Shown here piece after piece: positions 23,873-34,955 of a stretch of DNA of 64,000 nt (position 1 is its first letter; every line of letters starts with the position of its first letter). The notes beneath the pieces were generated by a model. That model saw only the letters and a program-made list of their open reading frames with translations, did not search any database and was not told the DNA's origin. Location: the NCBI RefSeq assembly GCF_016545825.1, contig NC_052620.1, forward strand, positions 16,988,001-17,052,000. The letters run 5' to 3'. This DNA comes from Eucalyptus grandis (lineage: Eukaryota; Streptophyta; Magnoliopsida; Myrtales; Myrtaceae). The position numbers were made by a program, and so were the translations under genes.

Positions 23873-25020
23873 GGTGGGATCGAGGCAACGGCGCGGATTT
23901 AGGGAAAAAGATCGTTCTGGTTTCCATCTCTGCTGGTTGGACGGCGGAGGAGTTAGTGTCGGGAACTATCAGGTGATTTGGCTGTGATGTCTTTATTTAT
24001 TGAACGATCTCTGTTGAATCGTTGATGTATATATCTGGAGACTATTGTTACTTTTCTCATTCACGGATTATGAGACATGTGTCTTTTCTGAGCTCGTTTG
24101 ATTTATCTATGCCCCTTTCTAATGGCTAATTTTCTCACAATAAGGTTAACTTACACTTTAAACCAATGCTCGCTAGCGCAGTATATATGCCGATTAAGTC
24201 TTTTCACCCTCGCAACAAGACTTTCTACCCCCCCAACTCCCCCTTAAAAAAAAAAAAAAAAAAAAAAAAAATAAAACCTTCTTTTCTTGTTTCGCTTTGT
24301 CAGCTTTGCGTCTACGTGATGAGAAATCGATTATTTTGGCAAAACCATGACACAGCAATCCTAGGATTTTTTTACCGATTTTGTCCTCACGTTTTTTGCG
24401 CTCTACCACGGTTGCTTCGCTTTCCCCTCGTTCCCTCGAATCGCAGGGTCAAGAACGAGAATTAGGGCTGGGTTGGTTGAGTGTTCTAGCCAATTTGATG
24501 GGGCTGGTTTCTGGTGCGAGGATATAATGAACAAACTGAGGGCTAGAGTAGACATAGTCTGGTTTCTGGGCTTTCATGGGGTCTTTGTAATGCAAGTTGG
24601 ACTTAACAGATGGACTTAATAAAAGTGCATGGGCCAGGGGCTTGGCTTGGAGGAATTGGATCGAGCCCGGTGCATATAATTAACATCCTTTCCAATCATT
24701 TGATGAATTTAAGCCCTTTATTTTAATTTTTTTTTTTGTATTTTGCATTTTGGTTTTATTTATTAGTACCACCAAAAATCCCAAATTACATTCACCGCAA
24801 CACGTGCTCAAATTTTTTTTTTTTGTGACACAAAAAAAGAATCTCAATCTCGTACTTGTGTGACACATTTACCTCCGTTAAGGTCTATCAATGAGCACCA
24901 TAAAAAATAAAAAATAAAAACACTCACATAGACTCTGGAAAGCTTATAAATTGATATGACACCCACATGACTAAAGTGAATAAAAATGACGTCATTGATA
25001 CCCACATGACTAAAGTGAAA
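23873..25020. other. 3' flank of CYSTM copy 1
   Basis: No second gene seen. A poly-A run occupies about 24246-24271 and is absent from the copy-2 homologue. The CGATC at 24005-24009 is the empty target site of the solo LTR in copy 2. T-tracts lie at 24725-24740 and 24808-24825. Confidence 0.6.
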
Positions 25021-25029
25021 TAAAAACGA

Positions 25030-26885
25030 CGTTGTTTCGCCATGCAAGAGACAAAACAAGACCGATCATCTTGTGAGGAAGAGAATCGAGAAAGTAAGGA
25101 GAAAGATGTCTGGGTAGGCAGGCACAGGACCCACTACTTCCTAATCGATTGCTCCATTGGATTACCGAATCGAGGTTAGGATTGTAGCGCTTATGAACGA
25201 TCCCGATCAAGTGTAGGAGTCTGGTACTTTGAATTGACAGACGATTATGCATCGAAAGGAATAAGAACTTAACATTGGGTTCCAAAATTGATGAAATGAA
25301 TCAAATTAATGATACCACGAATCTCTCCGAAAGAACAAGAGCCGGTGTTTGATTTGCCAAACAGAAATAATCAACTGCAATGACCAAATATAAATCGCTT
25401 GGAAAAGAGTGGAAATAATTTGCAAGGAAATTAAATTGTTTTTCGGATGTTTGATCGTGTCTAGTGCTCTTCAGATGTGCTCCTTCTATCGTACATGGGT
25501 GATTGACCTCTCTCAACCATCGTTCCCACTTTTCAAATCCACATTTCAACCCCATATTTGATGGTATAATAGTTCCTTCCTTAGGAGGTCGATTACATTA
25601 ATAGTGCTCTATAGATGTGATCCTTTTATCATACCCGGGCGATGACCACTTGACTTCAATTATAGATCAACACTTTTGATAATTGTTGCCACCTGAGTTT
25701 TAGTATAATAACTCTTTCTAGTAAGTGTATCTGATTTGATTTTAGCCAAACTGTGTGAGTTGACATCAGTGCTTCTCAATTCGACTGAGATTGAATTGAC
25801 TGACCTCGACTTTCTATTATTATGATGGAAGAAAACTACTACTGGCATGTTAACTTAGTTCTATTGGTTTTTCACGGTCAATGCTAGTGTTGATCGTCTA
25901 ATATGTCAAGTGTTGGCCAATATATTGTTTACTCTTGTTGACACCAACGTGTTTGATTAATTAGTCGATCCTCATAGCCTACGTGACTTCGTATAGTCGA
26001 TGATTTTGCTTTATTACTATGGCCCAATATAAGGAATTTATTTTTCCCTCAAGGGTTTAGCACTTTCTCATCAATAATTGCCCGAAGTTATATCATACTC
26101 AAAACCATCGTTTGTGTTCATTTGATGGCATCAATTCGCATTAACCGTAACTCTTTGACATCATAATTTGCTTTTTAAGGGTGCCAACAAATTTCTTTTT
26201 ATTTGTGGACAGACTTTTGATTGTTGATCCCCATAAGTTGAGGCGACTTTCAAGAAGTTATTGCATGATCCGTGAACTATTTAGACTAATATCATCTTAA
26301 CCATTAACCTTATGAATTCCACCATGAGAACCACACCATCAATATGATGGCTTTTATTTATATAAATTATAAATCATATTGTATTTTTTCGGGACATTAA
26401 GAAAAGTGAAATGTTAAAATAATTATGAAATTATATAAAATCACTATCCACTAGTCTAAAAGTTTAAAATTTTAATATGGAGGCTTAATTTAATATTTAA
26501 TTATTTTAACATGTTCCCTTAGACGTTTATACAATCTTATTAAATGTGCTTTGAAATTTTTAAAATTTATTAGATGAAAAGTGTTTACTGTCATGTTTAG
26601 TTTACTTAATTAAGTTCCAAATAATTCCTCCAAGAGGGCGCGTCTTTCCCTAAAGAGAAGGCCCAGACTCCCGACTCCATCCGTCTAAACTGCAGACATA
26701 AGAGTCTCCCACGTGTTAATCCACGCAGCTTTCCTCCTGTCCTGTCGTCGTCATCTGGTCTGTCTCCCTCTATGTCATCAAGTCTGGCCATCTCCCTCTC
26801 TTACAGTCTTACTCTCCTTCGTGTGGCCCCGTTACAAAAAGCTTCTCTCGCCTTTTTGGGCAGGCCCGCTTCATTTTCTCTCCTT
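25030..26885. repeat. Duplicated segment X, copy 1
   Basis: It matches 38935-41243 almost throughout, from 'gccatgcaagagacaaaac' to 'cccgcttcattttctctc'. It contains 'tacaaaaagcttctctcgcc' close to its right end, which abuts the CYSTM copy-2 block; copy 2 of X abuts a NAGS first exon. The junctions share 'CTCTC' microhomology. Open frames inside are short and unrecognised. It may be a displaced promoter region (inference). Confidence 0.85.
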
Positions 26886-27000
26886 TCCAACGTGAACGAC
26901 GAAACAACAGTCAACCTTCGTGGTCGGAGGACGTAAGCTTACTTTGCCATTTGAATTGGACGGAGCTACCGCGTTCGTCAACCGCGCATCTCACGTCCCG

Positions 27001-27142
27001 GTCTTTCTCTCTATATAAATCCACCTCTCCTCCCTCGTCTCTCTCACCTTCGCCTTCGCCCGCTCCGAATCGTCTTTCTCTCTATATAAATCCACCTCTC
27101 CTCCCTCGTCTCTCTTACCTTCGTCTTCGCCCGCTCCGAATC
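27001..27142 (+). promoter_or_regulatory. Tandemly duplicated core promoter/leader, two TATA boxes
   Basis: A 71-bp unit occurs twice (27001-27071, 27072-27142) with only a few differences. Each copy starts 'GTCTTTCTCTCTATATAAAT' and runs through a CT-rich leader to 'CGCTCCGAATC'. CYSTM copy 1 has a single such unit (from about 23170). The result is two TATA boxes, at 27014-27020 and 27085-27090, before one ATG at 27177. Confidence 0.85.
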
Positions 27143-27176
27143 GCTTGCAAGAGAAGAGAAGAGAAGAGAGAGAGAG

Positions 27177-27790
27177 ATGAGTACTTACTACAACCAGAAT
27201 CATCCCCCGGTCGGCGCCCCTCCCCCGCAAGGTAACCTTGTTCTCTTGGATTCGCCATGCTTTTCTGCTATTTCTCAAATTCATCACCTGTAGTCTCCTG
27301 GGAATGTGTAGTATGTTCGTTTCTGATTTCTGCGGGTCTTTCTTGGTATCGTAAAACAAAAAATTCTACTTGCAGGGTACCCGAAAGTCGAAGGCTATCC
27401 TCCTCCAGGGTATCCGGTGCAGGGTTACGCGCCACAGGGGTATCCTCCACAGGGATATCCTCCACAGCAAGGATATGGCCAGCCGGCCCAGCCCCACTAC
27501 GAGGAGCAGCGCCGCTGGCAGGACACCGGCTTTCTTGAAGGATGGTAATGCACGCGACTAAATTTGCTTGTCAAAAAGTATAATATAATCAAATCAAGTG
27601 TGAATCTTTTAGTTTCTTGTTCAAATCTACTTTGTATTTGAGCCAGTCGGTTTCCAGCAGCTTGTTGTTATGAGCGTGCGTATTTTCCTTGCTCGGCTCC
27701 TGAACTCATGAAAATGCGTGTGTTCCATCTCGGCTTTTTTGCAGCTTCGCGGCAATTCGCTGTTGCTGTCTGCTGGATGAGGATTCCTGA
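27177..27790 (+). CDS. CYSTM-family protein, copy 2 (altered tail)
   Basis: Exons 27177-27231, 27376-27544 and 27745-27790 have the same phases as copy 1 and encode 89 residues. Exon 2 has gained one 'GYPPQ' unit (15 nt). The tail now reads 'GFLEGC' then 'FAAIRCCCLLDEDS'. The first of the four tandem cysteines is Arg, and the hydrophobic end 'AVF' has become charged 'EDS'. The stop position is unchanged. Reading frame and splice sites are intact, so it is a potential gene, but the tail changes should weaken membrane insertion. It may be neofunctionalising or decaying. Confidence 0.75.
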
Positions 27791-27922
27791 GGTGGGCTCG
27801 AGGCAATGGCGCGGATTTAGGAAAAAGATCGTTCTGGTTTCCATCTCTGCCGGTTGGACGGCGGAGGAGTTAGTGTCGGGAACTATCAGGATGATTTGGC
27901 TGTGATGTCTTTATTTATTGAA

Positions 27923-29262
27923 CGATCTGTTGTTAAAATATGTGTTCGAAATGGGTTGATCAATGAAATCGGATTGAGTAAAAACAACTCGGACTTTGAG
28001 GCGTGATATCACTTTCTTTAAGAATTTATTTGTCTCACAACGTTGCTAATGGTCACCGGCAAAAATCCTCCAGGGATACAACAAAGTTTCTCGGATGAGA
28101 ATCTAAATAAAGAATTTAGTATTTATAGCCTCTCTAAACAATCGAAAAATTGACTGCTATTTTTTTGGAAAGAGGACTTGAAAATGACAACACTATTTCT
28201 TTCCGAAAATAATGAAGTATGTTTCGCAACTCTTCGTGAAAATTGCGAACAAACATGTCTTTAGAAAATTGTTCGGATAAACCAATGCGACTCTTCGGAA
28301 GAAGTCGAAAAACGAACAATTGCAATCCTTCGGATAAATTAAAACCAAATAAGTAATTTTCCAAAAGTTGTCTTGAAAAGACACAAATAAAATTTGGAAT
28401 AATTTTTTTTTTTTTTTTAAATAGAATTTCGAATTTTCATTTATATTTCATTTCCGAAATTCTCAAATTAAAAGGCAACCTTTGAACTACAATATAAAAT
28501 AAAATAAAAAATAAATAAATAAAAAAGCAAGAGATTAATGCTAATTAAACCGCGGGCGCGCAGGCGTGCAAAGTGCTAAGTGCGCCAAATAATCGCGCAC
28601 CCGCACGCGGGTATGGTGGGGTCTAGCCCCACCTAATCACTCCTTTAACTACAAAAGGGAAATTCCTCATTAATAAATTAATCCTCCTGCTCCCACATTT
28701 TCTATGTGGGACAAAATAAAAGGCACTCATTTTGTTTTAACAAACAAAATTCCAACAATCCCCCACTTTGTTTGTAAAACAAAAGCCAAAGTTTCAGTAA
28801 GATTAATATACATACATAAAGATCTCTTTCGAGTTAAACCTTTACTTAGTGCAAGTATATCAAAGCTCTATCAAAGTGACAAGTAGCTCGGCTTTAAACT
28901 TGTACTTTTATGTAATAGAACCGGACATACCACACATACACTAACCTCTTGTTTCAGCGAGAATTTCTATATTACTTCGCACTATTATGGCATTGTGCTT
29001 GATCCTGTTTCATGAGCTCTCTAGAAAGCAACCCTCACTTTCGTAAGGAGCGGCACCACTTCTAAGCTCATATAGGTGAAGTATCTACCATGTGTTTCTG
29101 TTACTATCAACACACTACAAACTTGTATCATACTTCATTAAGAATTCAATTCAGCCTACAAAACGTAACAGACAATACTGACTTCTCATATCAGGGCTAT
29201 GTGAGTATCAAACAATCACATTCAATAACTTGTTCTTACCCATTAAACCTTGTAACACGATC
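27923..29262. mobile_element. Solo LTR (1.33 kb) with 5-bp TSD
   Basis: The element 27928-29257 starts TGTTGTTA and ends TTGTAACA (TG...CA), flanked by CGATC at 27923-27927 and 29258-29262. The paralogous site at 24005 has one CGATC and no insert. There is no coding sequence. The inner words 'acaatcccccactttg' and 'gaggcgtgatatcactttc' mark a plant LTR family, and a second, rearranged member lies at 34956-36480. Confidence 0.9.
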
Positions 29263-29917
29263 TATGTTGAATCGTTGATGTATATAACTGGAGACTGTTG
29301 TTACTTTTCTTATTCACGGATTACGAGACATGTGCCTTTTCTGAGCTCGTTTGATTTATCTATGCCCCTTTCTAATGGCTAATTTTCTCACAATAAGGTT
29401 AACTTACACTTTAAACCAATGCTCGCTAGCGCAGTATATATGCCGATTAAGTCCTTTTCTTGTTTTCTTGTTTCGCTTTGTCAGCTTTGCGTCTACGTGA
29501 TGAGAAATCGATTATTTTGCAAAAACCATGACACAGCAATCCTAGGATTTTTTTACCAATTTGTTCCTCACGTTTTTTGCGCTCTACCACGGTTGCTTCG
29601 CTTTCCCCTCGTTCCCTCGAGTCGCAGGGTCAAGAACGAGAATTAGGGCTGGGTTGGTTGAGTATTCTAGCCAATTTGATGGGGGCTGATTTCTGGTACG
29701 AGGATATAATGAACAAACTGAGGGCTATAGAGTAGACATAGTCTGGTTTCTGGGCTTTCATGGGGTCTTTGCAATGCAAGTTGGACTTAACAGATAGAAT
29801 TAATAAAAGTGCATGGGCCAGGGGCTCGGCTTGGACGAATTGGATCGAGCCCAGTGCATATAATTAACATCCTTTCCAATCATTTGATGAATTTAAGCCC
29901 TTGATGAATTTAAGCCC

Positions 29918-29918
<1 letters not shown>

Positions 29919-29974
<56 letters not shown>

Positions 29975-30452
29975 TTAAAAAACCCCAAACTGGTACACTT
30001 GTGACAAATTTACCCCAAACTATTTTTTTGACCATGAAAAACTCCAAACTGGTACACCTATGACAAATTTACCCCGACTAACTATAAAAAAAACCTAAAC
30101 TGGTACATTTATGACAAATTTACCCCAAACTAATTTATTCGACCACAAAAAACCCCAAATTGGTAAATTTGTGACTAATATACCCTCCGAAAAATTAGAT
30201 TAATACCACAAAAAAATCACAAAAATTATAAACTGTGACAAACGAGTGTAAAATCTCAAATTGATATATCGATCAATTGTCACGTGTTATTTAACTTAAC
30301 TAAAACTAATAGTGGGTAAATTTGTCACAAGTGTACCAGTTTAAGGTAAACTTGTCAAAGGTATATCAGTTTAGGGTTTTTGGTAGTAAAAAAAATAGTT
30401 TGGGGTAAATTTGTCACAAGTGTACCAGTTTGGGGTTTTTCAAGGTATTAAC

Positions 30453-30534
<82 letters not shown>
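29919..30534. repeat. (TTA)n microsatellite split by a MITE
   Basis: TTA runs at 29919-29970 and about 30453-30534 flank the element at 29971-30447. They give meaningless poly-Tyr and poly-Asn frames. The corresponding site in copy 1 (about 24718-24740) is only a short T-rich stretch. Confidence 0.9.
29971..30447. mobile_element. MITE with ~50-bp near-perfect inverted repeats
   Basis: The left end TACCTTAAAAAACCCCAAAC, followed by TGGTACACTTGTGACAAATT, is mirrored at the right end by AATTTGTCACAAGTGTACCA, then GTTTGGGG and AAGGTA. Further copies of the 'ccccaaactggtaca' motif lie inside the element. No coding capacity. Absent from the duplicate block, so it inserted after the duplication. 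Confidence 0.85.
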
Positions 30535-30779
30535 TTGCATTTTGGTTTTATTTATTAGTACCACCAAAAATCCCAAATTACATCCACCGTAACACGTGCT
30601 AAAAAAATTTATGACAAAAAAAAAAAAGAATCTCAAACTCGTACTTGTGTGATATATTTACCTACATTAGGGTTTATCAATGAGCACAAAAAAAAAAAAA
30701 AAAAAACTAACATAGACTCTAGAAAGCATACGAAGTTGATATGACAACCACATGACATCGTTTTGACTAAATAATTATC

Positions 30780-31700
30780 TAATGGAACCTTAACGAAAAG
30801 TAAATATGTCATATAGATACCAAATTAGAGTTTAGTTAAACGTATCACAATGAGCATGGCATGTGATTTTTGATGTCATAGAAAATTATGGGGTAAATAT
30901 ATTACAACTTGCATAGTTTAGGGTTTTTACGGCTTTTTCACTATTTTTAATAAAAACTACCTAAATTGCTAATTTTGATTAAATTTTTGGCTAAAAATTA
31001 AAAGTCAACATCTCTATGTTCTTTAGAGTAAGAAAATTATGTTTGGTTGTCTTAATTTCTAGACAGGATAATACTAAATAGGATATGATCATATCCACCG
31101 TTTGGTAAATCACGGTAATAAAACCATATATATTTACATCCTATGATATCCATTACTTGGTATAAACAATATATTAATATAAATAAATCTAAAAATTGCA
31201 TAAATAAAGACGGTAAAAATCTCTCATGACACTCTTGCTAACTTCATTTTTATTTGCTTATTTTTAATTATTTTCAGTCTCTTTTTTATTTTATTTTTCC
31301 TTCCATCATTTTCTCATAAATTTTTGTTAAATAGTAAACTCTACTAATATACCTAAAATATTAAAATATGTAATAAATATATATATAATTATAAGATAGA
31401 AAGAATGAAATGCAAATAAAAATATGGATAAAAAATTGTTTTTAATTTATTTTTTTTTAATATTAGAATTCAATTTTACTTATATTCATATAGTATTTTA
31501 ATTTTATTAATTTAAGAAGTTTTTATTCGAGAAAACTAATTTTTATAAAATATTATTACATTTATCCCACCTCTTTTATAGGATAATTTTATCTACACTA
31601 TATCTTTTTTATATTCAATTTTATCCAATCCTAAGTAAACATCAAATACGGGATATGATAAATTTTATCATATTATGAATTTTATCTCAACTACCAAACA
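30780..31700. other. AT-rich intergenic DNA, no gene seen
   Basis: Very AT-rich. The stretch 31020-31690 has ends with 'ggataatactaaataggata' and 'atacgggatatgataaattt' that look like inverted arms of another small element. No coding signal. Confidence 0.4.
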
Positions 31701-31703
31701 TCA

Positions 31704-31957
31704 ACAAATCCCGTTATCTCACCACCCACCTGGGTAGCGCTGCTGAAGGCGAGCTTCTCCCCCTAATGCAAGGGGAGGAGTTCGATTCCCAAGCGTCGCA
31801 AGGTGACTTACCCGGTAACACGTGTGTGGTGACTGGCACGTGTTGCCCCCAGGGTTTACCCCTCGTTACCCCGGGCTTTTCGGGCTGTCCATATTGGTAC
31901 GGTGCGCGGGTTCCCTGGGTCATCAAAAAAAAAAAAAAAAACAAATCCCGTTATCTC
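31704..31957 (+). mobile_element. SINE with 17-bp target duplication
   Basis: The body 31721-31940 has an A-box-like 'TGGGTAGCGCTG', a B-box AGTTCGATTCC (31779-31789), a GC-rich middle, and an end 'GGGTCATC' plus an A-tail. The flanks ACAAATCCCGTTATCTC (31704-31720 and 31941-31957) are identical. Complete and apparently young. Confidence 0.92.
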
Positions 31958-32507
31958 CTTCCAAGTGAGTGAAGATACAGCCTTAACAGTGGTCTTGTTC
32001 TTTGCCTAAAGTAAATCTTCTCTTATAACAAGAAAGAGCGACCAAGGAAATTTTCTCTTGCTGCAATCTCTCTTCGTTTTCTTTTGACGAGATTCTTCAC
32101 GCTTCAATTTTTTACGTATTATTTCCCAAGATTTCTCCGATAGACCACCAATCACGCTACCTTAATAAATTTCATAGTCATCTCTAATTTCTAAAAGCGC
32201 AGGAATTAATTAAAGAATAAGAATGCTTAATATTGTTTATTTAAATGTCAAATTTTATGTTATCAATGAACTTGATCCTAATTTTCATGGGATGGACGAC
32301 AAGACTGAGGGTCAACATTAAGGTGTCAACATGTTGTAACATTACTCAAAATTCACATAAGCTCGCATAAACAGTCCTTGGAGGAGCGATCATCAGGTTG
32401 CTCAATAACCTTGACCATCATCTTGGATCGAGTCATGCATGCATGTCTTTATCCATAAGAAGCGACCTTTGCCTTAATTTATTATCTATCATTTATGTCT
32501 TCACCTT

Positions 32508-32555
32508 TGGACACATCTTTTTCTTTTTTTTGGTAAAGATGGACACATCTTTTTC
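32508..32555 (-). mobile_element. Micro-retroinsertion (reverse orientation)
   Basis: A 16-bp direct repeat, TGGACACATCTTTTTC, lies at 32508-32523 and 32540-32555. The 16 bp between read, on the reverse strand, TCTTTACC plus 8 A: a SINE 3' stub with tail. Confidence 0.75.
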
Positions 32556-32970
32556 CATCTCGAAATACTGAAAAGAAAAAAGAAAAAAGAAAAAAGCCAC
32601 ATAACCTATAACTACCCACGCCACATTGAAAGAAAAAAAGTGTATCATATAAGGCCTTTGCCCTCAACTTAACTCGATGATGAGAGCTATATGATTCACG
32701 TGGTGCTAGTGCCTGTAAAAATGGTTACATGACTGGCAACACGTGGAACAGGTCATGGTATATAAGTGCCAAGGTTATCCGCAGTCTTGCTTTTGCCGGG
32801 AAACTTTTTAAAGGTTTTCCACTACCAAAAGTTTAATGAGCTATTGAGGTGTGTATCTTACTAGTAGATTAAACTACAAATCTTTTTAAGGTCGGTCTTA
32901 ACTATATGTATTTGAGCTGCATGAAACCCTCAACAAGATTGAGAGGTGAGTTAGAATCGAAAGTAGAGCG

Positions 32971-33653
32971 CTTTAATGAGGGGAAAAGTGTTACAAAGGT
33001 CTTAAACCTTTTGTATTTATGCCAATTTAGTCATAAACATTTTTTTTGTACCAATTTAATCTTAAACATTTTTACTTAGTGCCAATTCAATCCTTTATGA
33101 CTAATTTTGGTCAGATTTACTGAATGGGCATTGGCTGGCTGATGTAGCACGATCGGCAATAATGTTGATAACTTTTAACGATATTTAAATATTTTTGAAT
33201 TTTTTTATTTTCTTTTTCTTTTCCTTTTTTTCTTTTTCCTTCTTCTCCTTCTTCCTCCAGCTGGTCGCTGACCTTCCTCCAATTGGTCGTCAAACTTTGA
33301 CACCAACTAGAGGCGATGGCCGGTGAGGGTAGCCTCATACTAGGCGGCAAGGCTCGCCAACCATTAGTGAGGCTCGACCTCTCTACTGTCTCCTTTGGCC
33401 GGTCACTGAGGTCCAACAACCAGCTGGAGGAAGGAGAAGGAAAAAAGAAAAAGAAAAAGAAAAGAAAATAATTAAAATATTTATTAAAATTTATTCACGT
33501 CAATCGTGTTACATCAACCAATCGGCGCCCAATCAACAAAACTAGCCAAAATTAGTTGGAAATGACTAAATTGACACCAAAAAAGGTTTATGATTAAATT
33601 GACACAAATGCAAAAGATTTAGGATTTTTTTAACACTTTTCCTCTTTAATGAG
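32971..33653. mobile_element. MULE-type MITE with 9-10 bp TSD
   Basis: The element 32981-33643 has ~60-bp inverted ends (GGGAAAAGTGTTA against TAACACTTTTCC) and perfect CTTTAATGAG flanks (32971-32980, 33644-33653). A TSD of 9-10 bp fits Mutator-like transposition. The core is pyrimidine/GC-rich and non-coding. Confidence 0.85.
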
Positions 33654-33821
33654 AACATCTTCTCCACGAACAAGCTTAAATTGGACTAGTTTTCACACAA
33701 ATATAGCAATCTTTAATGAGTATGTGCATTTCAAGGAGGCTTCCACTATGGTCCTTGGGCTAATTAAGCGAAGACACTTACATGCCTAATCAAATAGAAG
33801 AGAATATTGAATATTAATAGA

Positions 33822-34195
33822 TAGGATAAAGGCATCACAAATGTCACAACTTTTGTGTAACACTCACTAAAATGTTATAATTTTTTTCGACCTTTCAAGT
33901 ATCATAACTTTAAAAAAAATAAAAAAATTCACTTGAGTATCGTAACTTTTCAATTGATTACATGAATACCATAACTTTTTAAAAACATGCACTTAAGTGC
34001 CAAAAATTTGATATACATAGCACTTGTTGTGAACATTATAAAAAGTTACGACACTTAAATAATCAATTGAAAAGTGAAACACTCAAGTAATTGGGAAAAA
34101 CGGTTATGGCAATCAAGTAACAAAAACGAAAGGTTACAACTTTGAAATGAGCACTATATAAAAATTATGATGTTTATAGTGTTTTTTTCCCTCGA
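33822..34195. mobile_element. Short inverted-repeat element (MITE)
   Basis: The left arm 'gtcacaacttttgtgtaaca' faces the right arm 'gaaaggttacaactttgaaa', with repeated 'agtatcataactt' words between. About 370 bp, non-coding. The TSD is not clear. Confidence 0.55.
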
Positions 34196-34397
34196 TAGTT
34201 TGTAGATTATAGTACAAGCAAGCTTTGTTTAGTCACATCCAATTAAGGACCTTTGGCTCTTGCTACCTAAAAAATGAAAATGCATACAATGAGATTAGAT
34301 TAGATTTTTCGAATTGGAAGTTTAACCTTAAAGATATTTCTTTGGTAATGGGAAGAAGCTTCTTGTGCACTTTTATGTTCTAATTTGCATTTGTTAT

Positions 34398-34955
34398 GTT
34401 AGGGCTAACAACACGAATTAGAGAGAGGTGAATAAGTTGTTTTAAAAATTTTGACAATCTTTTGCTGAAATTAGCAAATGCTAAGTAAAGATTAGATCAA
34501 TTTCATATTTCAAAGGTTGTAAGCAAATTGTGTGCTTATGCAGGTAAATGAAGGAGAAACAATAACACACAATAATATATAGAGGTTCGACTTTATCTCC
34601 AAGTCTATGTGCACTTCCACCACTAATAGCATAAATCAGGCTAAAGAGCACTAGTAATTTGCTAATCCAATTACACTCAGCACACGCATTTTCTTTTAGA
34701 TGATATAGCACACTATCTAGAATTAGGTGTTGCTATCAATTGGCACACTTGCTTTTTTACATGATTATAGGGAAAACTTCTAGGACACTTTTAGCTGAAC
34801 ATAATGAGATACGACTCTCAATACTTGATCCTCATGGCCTTGGAGTTATCGAAGCTTCTCTTCAAGCTTAGAGATTTGTTTGTCCCCATCAGTTCTTCGT
34901 GTGGCCAAGGAGAAACTTGCGCCCCATCGCTTGCCCCGTCACTTGTCATAACTCG
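34398..34955. mobile_element. LTR-like fragment, third member
   Basis: It carries in order 'aggtgaataagttgtttta', 'aaatgctaagtaaagatta' and 'gaggttcgactttatctcc', as in 16620-17400 and 19028-19500. No coding domain. Confidence 0.5.

Larger units (their letters stand above)
22970..25020. repeat. Duplicated CYSTM block, copy 1
   Basis: This block is repeated at about 26885-30780. Homology starts at 'ctctcctttccaac' and runs through the CYSTM gene, its 3' flank (e.g. 'ctcgctagcgcagtatatatg' at 24168 and 29419) and the 'accaccaaaaatccc' stretch at 24770. Copy 1 lacks the solo LTR and the MITE found in copy 2, so both insertions came later. It carries its own ~70 bp upstream insertion (about 23085-23150). 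Confidence 0.85.
26885..30780. repeat. Duplicated CYSTM block, copy 2
   Basis: Copy of 22970-25020, enlarged by a 1.33 kb solo LTR (27928-29257), a MITE inside a (TTA)n tract (29971-30447) and a 71-bp promoter duplication. Flank identity with copy 1 remains high outside these insertions. Confidence 0.85.

Noticed and set aside
30411..30636. Poly-Tyr and poly-Asn open frames on both strands
   Set aside because: They are translations of the (TTA)n microsatellite.
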